Below are positions 46,049 through 53,828 of a stretch of DNA of 64,000 bases, one piece after another. Position numbers and translations under genes: made by a program. The DNA comes from Streptomyces sp. HD (GTDB lineage Bacteria; Actinomycetota; Actinomycetes; Streptomycetales; Streptomycetaceae): NCBI RefSeq assembly GCF_028369295.1, contig NZ_JAQMYP010000054.1, forward strand, positions 1 through 64,000. Reading direction: 5' to 3'. Below the pieces are notes generated by a model. The model was not told where the DNA came from. It saw only the letters and a list, made by a program, of their open reading frames with translations, and made no database searches. Each line of letters opens with the position of its first letter. The first letter of the stretch is position 1.

Positions 46049-47389
46049 TCAGGGAGTGGCGGCACCGGCCCGGGAGTCGACGGACGTTGCGGAGCCGTCG
46101 TCGTCCAGGAACTCACGGATCGCGAGGCCCACCAGCGTGATCACCGCAGTCCACACCACGACCGCCGTGGTCGGGTAGCTCCAGGTGAACAGGACGACCG
46201 CCGCGATCACCAGGATGGCCACCCCGATCCAGCGCTTGAAGCGATGGACGAACCGCCCGACCGCACCGAGACGAAGCCCCGCCGATGTCGCCACGTCGCG
46301 CAGACCGCCGATGCTCCGCCGGCAGCCGGTGCGCGTGAGAACGGCGATCCGGGACGGCCCCGCGAGGAAGGCACCGGCGGCGGTGAAGAGGGCGACCGCG
46401 GCGAGCGCCCGTACACCGGCCCGCAGGAACTTGACCAGTGCGTCGTACACGGATCCCGCGGCGGCCTGGGAAGCCCCTGGCGGCAGATGGTCGAGGTAGA
46501 CGTCACGGGCGACGGTGAGGCCGATCCCGAGCACCAGCATGGCGACGAACACGGCCAGTGCGGCCCCGATCAACGCGTGACGGCGGTTGAACGCCACGTA
46601 CACACCGGCGGCCGCGATCAGCAGCGCGATGACGGGCAGCCAGCCGCCGAGGATCTCCAGCACTCTCACGTAGGACTTGATCTCGCCGACATCCGTCGAC
46701 GCGAACACCACGAAGTCCGTGTGGACGGCCGGGATCTTCGCGGCGGCCGAGAAACCCGCGTCGACCAGCTGGTCCTTGACGTTGGCGACGATCGGCCCCA
46801 GGTCGATGACGACCTGGTTGTTCTCCAGCTTGACCGTGCTGTCGGACTGGCCCGTCAGAGCCTTGTCCAGCGCCGAGTGCGCTCTGCGGTTGGCGTTCAC
46901 CCAGACCGTCTCGAAGGCACTGCTGGTGACCACCCGTTCCACCGTGCTGTTGACCAGCTGCTTGAGCCCGTTCTCGATCGGGCCGTCCAGATCACCCAGC
47001 AGCTCGCCCACCCGCGGCGGGACCCCCTGCTGCGCAGCCGAGTCCGTCAGCTCCTTGACCAGCGCGTCCACGTCGACCCGCGCGAGTACGGCGGCGGTGA
47101 CCCGGTTGGTGACGGCCTTCTGCACATCGGGATCGCTCGCCAGCGGTCCGACCGTGTCGACGTAGCGGTCCGTGTCCTGCACGATGCTGTTCGCCCATAC
47201 CGCGACGACGGACAGAAGCGAGAGCAGCGCGGCGAGAAGGATCAGCAGGACCGAGCCGAGCGAGCGAAACGGGTGGTGCCGTGCCGCCCGGGGTGGACTG
47301 GCGCTCTCCAGCGCGTTCACCCGCCGCCGCAGCTCGTCCAGCTCGCTGCGCTCCCGGGCCGAGAGCTGTTCGTCGCCGCCTTCGCTCAT
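46049..47389 (-). CDS. Large multi-helix membrane protein of unknown function
   Basis: Predicted 446-residue protein. A charged, coiled-coil-like N-terminus (ARERSELDELRRRVNALESA) precedes a first membrane helix (about 45-70). A soluble, probably extracellular domain of about 160 residues follows, then four to five helices between about 235 and 415. It resembles actinobacterial integral membrane proteins often found near DUF6325 and SHOCT genes, as here. ATG at 47389 is preferred; ATG at 47416 is in frame without better support. Function unknown. Confidence 0.75.
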   Translation of the reverse strand: MSEGGDEQLSARERSELDELRRRVNALESASPPRAARHHPFRSLGSVLLILLAALLSLLSVVAVWANSIVQDTDRYVDTVGPLASDPDVQKAVTNRVTAAVLARVDVDALVKELTDSAAQQGVPPRVGELLGDLDGPIENGLKQLVNSTVERVVTSSAFETVWVNANRRAHSALDKALTGQSDSTVKLENNQVVIDLGPIVANVKDQLVDAGFSAAAKIPAVHTDFVVFASTDVGEIKSYVRVLEILGGWLPVIALLIAAAGVYVAFNRRHALIGAALAVFVAMLVLGIGLTVARDVYLDHLPPGASQAAAGSVYDALVKFLRAGVRALAAVALFTAAGAFLAGPSRIAVLTRTGCRRSIGGLRDVATSAGLRLGAVGRFVHRFKRWIGVAILVIAAVVLFTWSYPTTAVVVWTAVITLVGLAIREFLDDDGSATSVDSRAGAATP

Positions 47390-47550
47390 GGGTACCAGCC
47401 CATCCATGCTGCGCACAGCGCGCGACCTGGGCGAACCCAGGCGGGTGAACGGCGTACCGAGGTGCGACGGGCGCGGCCCGATGATGCAATTGACATAGGT
47501 GATGTGGGGTGTGTCACAGGGGGACAGCCGCGAGCACCAGAGGTGACGCC

Positions 47551-48003
47551 GTGAGCGACGAATTCGAAGAAGTGGGTGAGGTGGGCCCGATCGACTATCT
47601 GGTCGTCGAGTTCCCCGGCAACCGGATGACCGGCGAGGGCTTCCCCATCCTCGTCGATCTGGTGGACCGCGGCCTCATCCGGATCCTGGACCTGGTGTTC
47701 GTCAGGAAGAACGACGACGGATCCGTGACGGGCATGGAGATCGCCGACCTCACCGGCGACGGCGAGCTCGACCTGGCCGTCTTCGAGGGAGCGTCGTCCG
47801 GACTTCTGGGCCAGGACGACCTGGAGGAGGCGGCCACCGCACTGGAGCCCGGCAGTTCCGCCGGCATCCTGATCTACGAGAATCTGTGGGCCGCGCCCTT
47901 CGCCGCCGCCCTGCGCCGCGGCGGGGCCAGGATGGTTGCCTCCGGGCGGATTCCGGTGCCCGACCTCGTTTCCGCCCTCGACGCGACCGAGGGCGCCCAG
48001 TGA
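47551..48003 (+). CDS. DUF6325 family protein
   Basis: Predicted 150-residue acidic protein with the family pattern: GPIDYLVVEFPGNRMTGEG near the N-terminus, LVDRGLIRILDLVFVRK, and the C-terminal LIYENLWAAPFAAALRRGG. GTG at 47551 follows AGAGGTGA. It probably forms an operon with the SHOCT protein 50 bp downstream, and is divergent from the membrane protein. The family is often linked to stress genes; activity unknown. Confidence 0.82.
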   Translation: MSDEFEEVGEVGPIDYLVVEFPGNRMTGEGFPILVDLVDRGLIRILDLVFVRKNDDGSVTGMEIADLTGDGELDLAVFEGASSGLLGQDDLEEAATALEPGSSAGILIYENLWAAPFAAALRRGGARMVASGRIPVPDLVSALDATEGAQ

Positions 48004-48053
48004 ACAGCGAACGATGACGCTGACCGACAGCTGACGGGCAGAAGGGAACAGCC

Positions 48054-48341
48054 ATGCCAGGTCTCATCCGCGGGGTCGCCCGCACCGCCGTCGTCGCCGG
48101 AACGGCTACCGCCGTGTCGAACCGTGTGTCACGCCGACAACAGGGGCGATGGGCGGCGCAGCAGGGATACGAGGCGCCCGCACCGCAACCGGCGTACCAG
48201 GCCGAACCCGCCGCGGCTCCGGCGGCCCCCGACATGACCAGCAAGATCGAACAGCTGAAGCAGCTCGGCGAGCTCAAGGAACAAGGCGTGCTCACGGAGG
48301 CCGAGTTCGAGGACCAGAAGCGCAGGATCCTGGAAACCTGA
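48054..48341 (+). CDS. SHOCT domain protein
   Basis: Predicted 95-residue protein. An N-terminal Ala/Gly/Val stretch with arginine-rich flanks (residues 1-35) leads through a Pro/Ala/Gln linker to a C-terminal SHOCT motif (IEQLKQLGELKEQGVLTEAE then FEDQKRRIL). SHOCT modules are short oligomerisation or anchoring motifs. ATG at 48054 follows AGAAGGGAA. It is downstream of the DUF6325 gene on the same strand. Confidence 0.83.
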   Translation: MPGLIRGVARTAVVAGTATAVSNRVSRRQQGRWAAQQGYEAPAPQPAYQAEPAAAPAAPDMTSKIEQLKQLGELKEQGVLTEAEFEDQKRRILET

Positions 48342-48379
48342 TCAGCCCCGGAGTGGGTTGTGCCTGCCTCACGCGAGAA

Positions 48380-48552
48380 TCGGGACGATGAAGGCGGCAG
48401 AAGTCGGTCAGCTCGGGCACTGCGGCGAAGCAGGGCGCGGGCTCCCCAGCGGACCTTGTGGTCGGTGTTCATGCCCTGCGCGGCGCGCTGGGTGAGGTGG
48501 GACTCGACGAGGTCCGGGCACACGATCGGCAGAGCCGCGGCGCGGGCCCGGC
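48380..48552 (-). pseudogene. Second recombinase gene, N-terminal relic
   Basis: Begins with an ATG that overlaps the stop of the upstream integrase relic (TTGATG). It encodes LVESHLTQRAAQGMNTDHKV and WGARALLRR, after which the frame is lost. The overlapping start is typical of tandem tyrosine-recombinase genes. Too little remains to prove the family. Confidence 0.35.
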
Positions 48553-48555
48553 GCA

Positions 48556-49240
48556 TCAACTGCCCGCCCGGTCGGCGTCGATGGCGGCACTCGCCTGCAG
48601 GTACTGCTCGACGAGCCAGCTGTTCGCCAGGTGGATGTAGATGCGGGTCGACTCGATGGAGCGGTGCCCGGCCTGAGCCTGTACCGCTTCCAGGGCCATG
48701 CCCGTTTCCAGGGCCATGCCCGCCTCACGGCCATGCCTGCCTCACGCAGTCGGGTCAGGCAGGTGTGGCGGAGCTGGTGGCAGGTCAGCTTCGCCAGTCC
48801 GGTCCGCTTCCGGACGCCGTCGAGGATCTCGTCCAGGCCGTCGGCCGAGAAGGGTCGACCGAGGATCGGTTTGCGCGGAACGACGAACAGGCGGTCATGG
48901 TCGACCAGGGGACGTTCACGGTCCAGATAGTCGCCGACCGCGGCGAAGAACTGCGCGGAGACGGATATCAGACGCTGGTGCCCGCCCTTGCCCTCGCTGA
49001 TGAAGACCCGACGCTCACCCGGTGACAGGTCACCCAGCTCAGGCCGAGGACCTCGCAGCGACGCAGTCCGCTCAGCAGTATCGCCAGGACCATGGCCCGA
49101 ACCCGAGCCGTGTTCACCGCACCGAGCACTGCCTCGACCTCACCCGGCCCGAGAACGCGCGGAAGGGTGCGGGGCGTGCGCAGTAGCGGTGCCCCGCGAT
49201 TGCCGCTGCGACGGCGGTTGGCCTGCCCCGTCGGACGCGT
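48556..49240 (-). pseudogene. Tyrosine recombinase/integrase, decayed
   Basis: Successive frames keep all catalytic segments. They are LLSGLRRCEVLGLSW (Arg I), SEGKGGHQRLI (Lys), TCHQLRHTCLTRLREAGM (H-x-x-R), AGHRSIESTRIYIHLANSW (His and Tyr nucleophile) and a C-terminal tail ending at a TGA at 48,556. At least two frameshifts, one caused by tandem duplications at 48,688-48,746, inactivate it. The N-terminal core-binding domain is mostly lost. A second recombinase-like start overlaps its stop. Confidence 0.75.
48688..48746. repeat. Two overlapping short tandem duplications inside the integrase relic
   Basis: TTCCAGGGCCATGCCCG occurs at 48688-48704 and 48706-48722 (18-bp period). GCCATGCC(C/T)GCCTCACG occurs at 48713-48729 and 48730-48746 (17-bp period). 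The 18-bp unit is in frame, the 17-bp unit shifts it. They look like replication slippage that disrupted the recombinase gene. Confidence 0.85.
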
Positions 49241-49249
49241 GATCTGCTT

Positions 49250-49640
49250 GCTGTCCTGCGGCGGCTGGCCGGTTGGGCGCCTGAGCGTGAGGTGAACCGA
49301 TTGATCGGCCAGTTGAGGAGGAGCGCGGCCGGGGCGGGGGATCATGTCACGGCGTTGCAGCGTGAGGAGGTCGAGTCCTGGGTTGCGGCCACGCATGAGC
49401 TTCACCCGGTTGTGTCCGGGGGCCGGGGGGCAGCCCGGCGCGGGCCGCTCAGCGTCGCGTGCGCTCAGCTCTTCGGCATCTGCGTCGCCTGCCCGATCGG
49501 CCGCTCTCCCGCGACACTCGACGGCTGGTGGCACTGCTGGAGAAAGACCTCAGCGAGGCTGGCGGCGAGGTGATGTCGGCGCAGCGGCGGGAGGCCGAGA
49601 GGTGGATCGCGCGCCTGCACGTGCCGCAGCTTCGATCCGA
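49250..49640 (+). pseudogene. Relic encoding two copies of an unknown helical repeat
   Basis: Two homologous segments appear in different frames: RLAGWAPEREVNRLIGQLRR with VTALQREEVESWVAATHE, and RDTRRLVALLEKDLSEAGGE with VMSAQRREAERWIARLH. Each unit is about 50 residues, with pattern L-x2-L...AG-x2-V-x3-QR-x-E-x-E-x-W-[VI]-A. The frame change between them suggests decay. I do not recognise the family. Confidence 0.4.
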
Positions 49641-49971
49641 CCCTGGCCGGACGGACGGTGCGCGAAGCGCAGCTCGGTCACGTGATGGGGTGCAAGGGGT
49701 TGCGGGACGGGGTGGGAAAGGGGGTGCGGTACGGGAGCGGCTGGCTGAGGAGAAGGTTGCTGAGGTGGCTACGTTGCGGTGCGCTTTTGGCTGCCACCGA
49801 CACGCGCTCGCCGTCCCTGTATGAGCGGGCGGCGGAGCGGCTCGGCCGGGATGTGCCTGGCGATACCCCTGGAGCCCGAGCGCAGTGGCGGACCGGCGTC
49901 CTCCACATCCACCAGCTGTACCGCTACAAGTGATGGCGTCCGGTCCTGGTGCTTGCCGCCCGTTGCCGGGT
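49641..49971. other. Gene-free stretch of 331 bp
   Basis: No recognised gene. A short frame ending at 49,933 encodes ERLGRDVPGDTPGARAQWR, which may be another relic, but no family was recognised. Confidence 0.35.
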
Positions 49972-50157
49972 GTGGGATCTCACGTCCGGCTGCACAGTCT
50001 CACGGCCCGCTTCATATCGACTGCACTGTCCGTGTTCCTCGACGAACTCGCCCACCGCGCACGGCACATCGATCTGGCCGGCGATCCCCGCCGCATCACC
50101 TCCCGCCATGTCTGGGCTACGTCTCCCTGCCAGCGTCACTCTCCCCGCGCGCAGATC
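49972..50157 (+). other. Short frame with histone-fold-like signature
   Basis: An in-frame GTG at 49972 opens a segment encoding HSLTARFISTALSVFLDELA, then a basic stretch and RRITSRHVWA. The spacing (long central helix with alternating Ala/Leu, a short basic loop, then an RIT-x-RHV helix) resembles the core of histone-fold proteins such as H2A/H2B. No stop follows before the next gene, so boundaries are unclear and it may be a fragment. The call rests on pattern recognition only. Confidence 0.25.
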
Positions 50158-50179
50158 ATGCGTGAGCTATCCTCCGCGC

Positions 50180-50812
50180 ATGCGCGGACAGTTCACCGGC
50201 TGGCCGGAGCAGGCCATGGACGTGTTGTGGCAGCTCCAGGGCGAACCGACCCACGCGACGCGCGAGCGTTACCGCGCGGACCGCGAACGCTTGGTTCGGC
50301 AGCCGATGATTGCGCTGCTCAACGAGGTCGCGGACACCGATGCCCGGTACGAGGACTTCTCCGTCTGGCACTACCGCACCGACTCCTGGTGGTGGCAGCA
50401 CCAGGGCGCGGTGATCCGGCTCGGCCGCAAGATCGAGATCGGTCTCCGGTTCGACCTGGACGGCCTGCGGATCCAGGGCGCCTGGTGGTACCCCGATCCC
50501 GGCCAGGTGGATATGTTCCGCAAGGCCGTGGCCTGCGAGGGGAGCGGTCGCGAACTGTCCGCCATCGTCGAGGAGGTGCGGGAGAAGGGCTACGACATCT
50601 TTGGGGACGTGATGAAACGCCCCCCGCGCGGTTATCCGACGGGCCACCCCCGTAGCGACCTGCTGCGCCACCGTTCGCTGATCGCCGCCCGTCCCCTCGG
50701 CTGCGGGGAGTGGCTGCACACCCCCGAAGCGGTCGGCCGGGTCCTCTGGGCTGCCGCCGATCTGGACGCCCTGCTGATGTGGCTGGTCCGCCATGTGAAG
50801 CGCGCCGCCTGA
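50180..50812 (+). CDS. DUF2461 family protein
   Basis: Predicted 210-residue protein of the DUF2461 (TIGR02453-like) family. Seen: FTGWPEQAMDVLWQLQ at the N-terminus, the RADRERLVRQPMIALLNEVA helix, WQHQGAVIRLGRKIEIGLRF, and GAWWYPDPGQVDMFRKAVA near 100. ATG at 50180 is chosen for the N-terminal RGQFTGWP motif; a GTG at 50162 would add six residues. Function is unknown in the family. It survives intact among relics. Confidence 0.8.
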   Translation: MRGQFTGWPEQAMDVLWQLQGEPTHATRERYRADRERLVRQPMIALLNEVADTDARYEDFSVWHYRTDSWWWQHQGAVIRLGRKIEIGLRFDLDGLRIQGAWWYPDPGQVDMFRKAVACEGSGRELSAIVEEVREKGYDIFGDVMKRPPRGYPTGHPRSDLLRHRSLIAARPLGCGEWLHTPEAVGRVLWAAADLDALLMWLVRHVKRAA

Positions 50813-50859
50813 CATCACGAGGGCGCCGCGCGGCACGGGAGGCCCCCGTGCTGCCGGCC

Positions 50860-51066
50860 CACAGAAGGTGATGCGCTCCTTCAGCGCCGACCGGTCGTCC
50901 ATCGCCGATATCCGTCCGGCACCTCAGCCGGGGGACGGCACGGTTGAAGACGGGCCCCGGATCGAGGGCACCGGAGAGCACATCCGGCAGCAGTTCGGGA
51001 ATGTAGGCGCGGACCGGGGCGGTGCCTCCGCGCAGCGTGATGCTGCGGTCGAACATCTGGCTGCCG
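50860..51066 (-). pseudogene. Zinc-dependent alcohol dehydrogenase, C-terminal relic
   Basis: Encodes MFDRSITLRGGTAPVRAYIP and DVLSGALDPGPVFNRAVP, then, in a shifted frame, LAEVPDGYR and AMDDRSALKERITF. This is the C-terminal end of medium-chain Zn-dependent dehydrogenases. The catalytic and NAD-binding domains are missing and one frameshift interrupts the remainder. It is cut short where the istB relic begins on the opposite strand. Confidence 0.6.
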
Positions 51067-51096
51067 TTGCAGCGCTCGGGGGTTTGTGGGCCCGCC

Positions 51097-51860
51097 TCCA
51101 TAGACTCTGCCTGCCGGATGCTGACTGCCCACGATCCGAGCCCAGTTCCCCGACGTCGCCACCGCGACCGCCAAGGAGCAGATGACCTACCGCGGTTTCC
51201 TCGCCGAGCTGCTGATGGCCGAGTGCGACGACCGGGCCCGCCGACGCTCCGAGCACCGGATCAAAGCAATCGGCTTCCCCCGCCAGAAGCCCCTGCGAGA
51301 CTTCGACTTCGAGGCCAACTCGAACATCGACCCGGCCGCCATCCACACCCTGGCCTCCTGCGAATGGATCAAGAAGGGCGAGCCGCTCTGCCTGATCGGT
51401 GACTCCGGCACCGGCAAGTCGCACCTGCTGATCGCGCTGGGCACCGAGGCCGCCATGGCAGGCTTCAGGGTCCGCTACGTGCTGGCCGCCACGCTCGTCA
51501 ACGAACTCGTCGAGGCCGCCGACGAACGGCAGCTGACCAAGACCATCGCCCGCTACGGCCGCGTCGATCTCGTCGCGATCGACGAACTCGGCTACATGGA
51601 ACTGGACCGCCGCGGCGCTGAACTGCTGTTTCAGGTTTTGACCGAGTGGGAGGAGAAGGCGTCGGTGGCCATCGCTTCCAACGAATCGTTTGGAGGGTGG
51701 ACGAAGACCTTCACCGATCCCCGGCTCTGCCCGGCAATCGTGGACCGGCTCACCTTCGGCGGCAACATCATGGAGACGGGCACCGATTCCTATCGACTGG
51801 TCACATGCCAAGGCCCAGCAGGACACCGGACGACCGAAGCCGCCGCCGCGGTCACAGCCC
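51097..51860 (+). pseudogene. istB: IS21-family helper ATPase IstB, frameshifted
   Basis: Strongly similar to the intact istB at 60.1-60.9 kb. It starts with ASIDSACRML, shifts frame near 51,125 and continues IRAQFPDVATATAKEQMTYR. The Walker A (GDSGTGKSH), Walker B (LVAIDELGYM) and sensor region (IASNESFGGWTKTF) are kept. A second shift near the C-terminus gives SHAKAQQDTG in another frame. No istA accompanies it, so it is an orphan IS21 relic. Confidence 0.8.
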
Positions 51861-52403
51861 GGATGTTCCGTCAGCTCGGACCCGGGCCAACACCTGGTCG
51901 GCCAACTCCTTGGAGGTCAGCTCGCCGTCCAGGAACACCGTGTCGCTGGGCAGGGTGTCGGCCGCGGCCGTGCACGACTCGATCCTGTCCTTGCACCAGC
52001 GCCGGACCTTCTCGTCCTGCTCAGGGTTGTCCGGGGTGAAGCTCCGGCTGTCGATCCTCTGCTCCAGAACCTCTCGGGAAACCTTGAGGAAGAAGTGGTG
52101 GACGTCTATGCCCGCGTCCTTCAACACGCCGAAGATCTCACCGACGTAGCCAGGGTTGACCAAGGTCATGGGGACCAAGACCGGGCGGCGATACTCCTCG
52201 ACAAGTCCCACCGCCAGGTCCGCGACTTGGCGTCGCCACAGCCGAAGGTCCTGGAAGTCGCCGGTCGGCACCTCCACCATCTCCCGCAGCACGTATCCGA
52301 CCATCTCCGGGTCATAGACCAGCACCTCGGGCCAGCGCGGACGCAACTCCTCCACCAGCGTGCTCTTCCCGCTGCCGAACGCACCGTTCACCCAGACGAT
52401 CAA
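51852..52403 (-). CDS. TmrB-like P-loop ATPase
   Basis: Predicted 183-residue nucleotide-binding protein. Walker A is GAFGSGKST near residue 8, and an acidic LVYDPEMVGYVL segment follows. The C-terminal half has the helical pattern of AAA_33/TmrB proteins, with VHHFFLKVSREVLEQRI near 100. B. subtilis TmrB confers tunicamycin resistance, but homologues are diverse. The TTG at 52403 is supported by GGGAGG 7 nt upstream. It is tail-to-tail with the istB relic. Confidence 0.8.
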   Translation of the reverse strand: MIVWVNGAFGSGKSTLVEELRPRWPEVLVYDPEMVGYVLREMVEVPTGDFQDLRLWRRQVADLAVGLVEEYRRPVLVPMTLVNPGYVGEIFGVLKDAGIDVHHFFLKVSREVLEQRIDSRSFTPDNPEQDEKVRRWCKDRIESCTAAADTLPSDTVFLDGELTSKELADQVLARVRADGTSGL

Positions 52404-52586
52404 CGCGATCCTCCCGCCCCGTTGCCATGCCCCGCGTCGGGCCCGGCATGTCGGATGAGCATGCCGCGCGGTCCCGGTGGGGCCAACTTCCGGCTCTGGC
52501 TCAACTTCTGTGAAGTTGTCGCTCTGCGTAATGACTGAGCTCGTACCGTTGCTCGCCGGTGTCGCGGCGCTGTCGGTGGCCGTGAA

Positions 52587-53237
52587 CTAGGCGTCTGCGC
52601 CGGGGCGCTGTAGCGGCCACTGGTGGGTGGGGTCGTCGGCGAGCAATGGCTGGAGAGCGCCGAGAAGCGCGCCGATGCAGCTGTCGCGGAGTTGGGTGCG
52701 GGTGCAGGTCTCGTGGGTGAGCCAGTCGACGCAGAGGACTTGGACGAAGACCAGCCAGCTTTTCAGGACGGCGGACACGGCCTCGCGGGTGCTGTCGTGC
52801 GCGAGCGGGAGTACGGCCAGCAGCCGCGTACGGAGTGCGTCCAGCTCGTTCGTCATGATCGACTGAATCACCGGGTCGCCCGCGAGAACCCGGTTTGCGG
52901 CGAGGACGGTGTTGCGGTTGGCCACGAAGTAGTCGAGGTGGACGTCCATACCCTGGATGAGCTGCTCGACCAGGGAGTCGGCTGGGTCGAGCCGGGTTTC
53001 GGCGAGCAGTTGGTCCGCCGCCTGTTGGTAGACGGCCGCGAAGAGGGCGTGCTTGCTGGGGAAGTGACGGTAGAGCAGGGCTCGGGAGACGCCGGCTTCT
53101 TTGGCGACTTCCTCCATCAGCACGTCGTCGTACGGGCGTGCGGCGAAGAGCTGCGCTCCGACGCCGAGGAGTTGGGTGCGGCGGTCAGTGGGGCTCAGTC
53201 GTTGGCGGGGAGGCACGAGCCGCAGACTACTTGACAT
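52587..53237 (-). CDS. TetR-family transcriptional regulator
   Basis: Predicted 216-residue repressor. The helix-turn-helix is at about 40-65 (VAKEAGVSRALLYRHFPSKH). The ligand-binding domain follows with a LDYFVANRNTVLAANRVLAG helix typical of one actinobacterial TetR group. ATG at 53237. A large inverted repeat (53229-53278) overlaps its start and extends toward the divergent membrane-protein gene, which is therefore a likely target alongside itself. Confidence 0.88.
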   Translation of the reverse strand: MSSSLRLVPPRQRLSPTDRRTQLLGVGAQLFAARPYDDVLMEEVAKEAGVSRALLYRHFPSKHALFAAVYQQAADQLLAETRLDPADSLVEQLIQGMDVHLDYFVANRNTVLAANRVLAGDPVIQSIMTNELDALRTRLLAVLPLAHDSTREAVSAVLKSWLVFVQVLCVDWLTHETCTRTQLRDSCIGALLGALQPLLADDPTHQWPLQRPGADA

Positions 53238-53278
53238 GCGTCTACTAACGCACCCAATCTAGTAGACACATGTCAACT
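53229..53278. promoter_or_regulatory. 19-bp inverted repeat, probable operator for the adjacent TetR
   Basis: ACTTGACATGCGTCTACTA (53229-53247) and the complement of 53260-53278 differ at two of 19 positions, with a 12-bp spacer. One arm covers the TetR start codon, so binding would block its own translation start region and transcription. A TTGACA hexamer lies within each arm on opposite strands, suggesting overlapping divergent promoters. Confidence 0.7.
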
Positions 53279-53309
53279 AAGGATCTGTCGAGACGGGTTG
53301 GGAGGGGTC

Positions 53310-53723
53310 ATGGCAAGGGCTCTGCGGGCACTCGCACAGTTAATGGGCTGGGCCTGCGTGCTGATCGGTGTATTTCACGTGCTACTCGGCAACGCGGCGA
53401 TCCCCGGCGCAGGTTCAGCCGGCACGACGGTCGACAGCTGGGGTCGGTTCATGGGGGCCAGCTTCGTCGGCTACGGGCTGGCCTGGCTCTGGGTCGCTCG
53501 GCAGCGACCCGTCCCGGCTCGGGCGGTGCGGTGGCTGGCCGGCGTCTTTCTACTGGGGGGCGCGGGGCGGTTGCTCTCACTCGCCCTTCACGGCTGGCCG
53601 CAGTGGTTCCAGATCCCCCTGACGGCGATCGAACTCGGTCTGCCGCCTGTCTTCTTCTGGCTTGCCGACGCAGAGGAACGAGCTCTGCGCAGCAGCGCGG
53701 AGACCACGTCCGCCGGGCGGTAA
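53310..53723 (+). CDS. DUF4345-like small membrane protein
   Basis: Predicted 137-residue membrane protein with four hydrophobic segments. It resembles DUF4345: an N-terminal ACVLIGVFHVLLGN helix, a DSWGRFMGASFVGYGLAWLW segment and LLGGAGRLLSLALHGWPQ with a conserved Gly/Arg pair. ATG at 53310 has GGGAGGGG upstream. It is divergent from a TetR gene with a large operator between them, so it is probably the regulated target. Function unknown. Confidence 0.8.
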   Translation: MARALRALAQLMGWACVLIGVFHVLLGNAAIPGAGSAGTTVDSWGRFMGASFVGYGLAWLWVARQRPVPARAVRWLAGVFLLGGAGRLLSLALHGWPQWFQIPLTAIELGLPPVFFWLADAEERALRSSAETTSAGR

Positions 53724-53828
53724 ATGCGCAGCGACTCCGACGACTTCCGGACGACGCCCTCACCTGCGCAGCCACATTGTCAGCATGCCGCATAGTGCGG
53801 TTCGTCGTGTCTCCCCTCCTCGTCTCCG

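Noticed and set aside
52480..52586. Short plus-strand frames ending at 52,538 and 52,590 (LWLNFCEVVALRND and an overlapping 19-codon frame)
   Set aside because: Too short, without start support or a recognised family. They may be relics but cannot be assigned.
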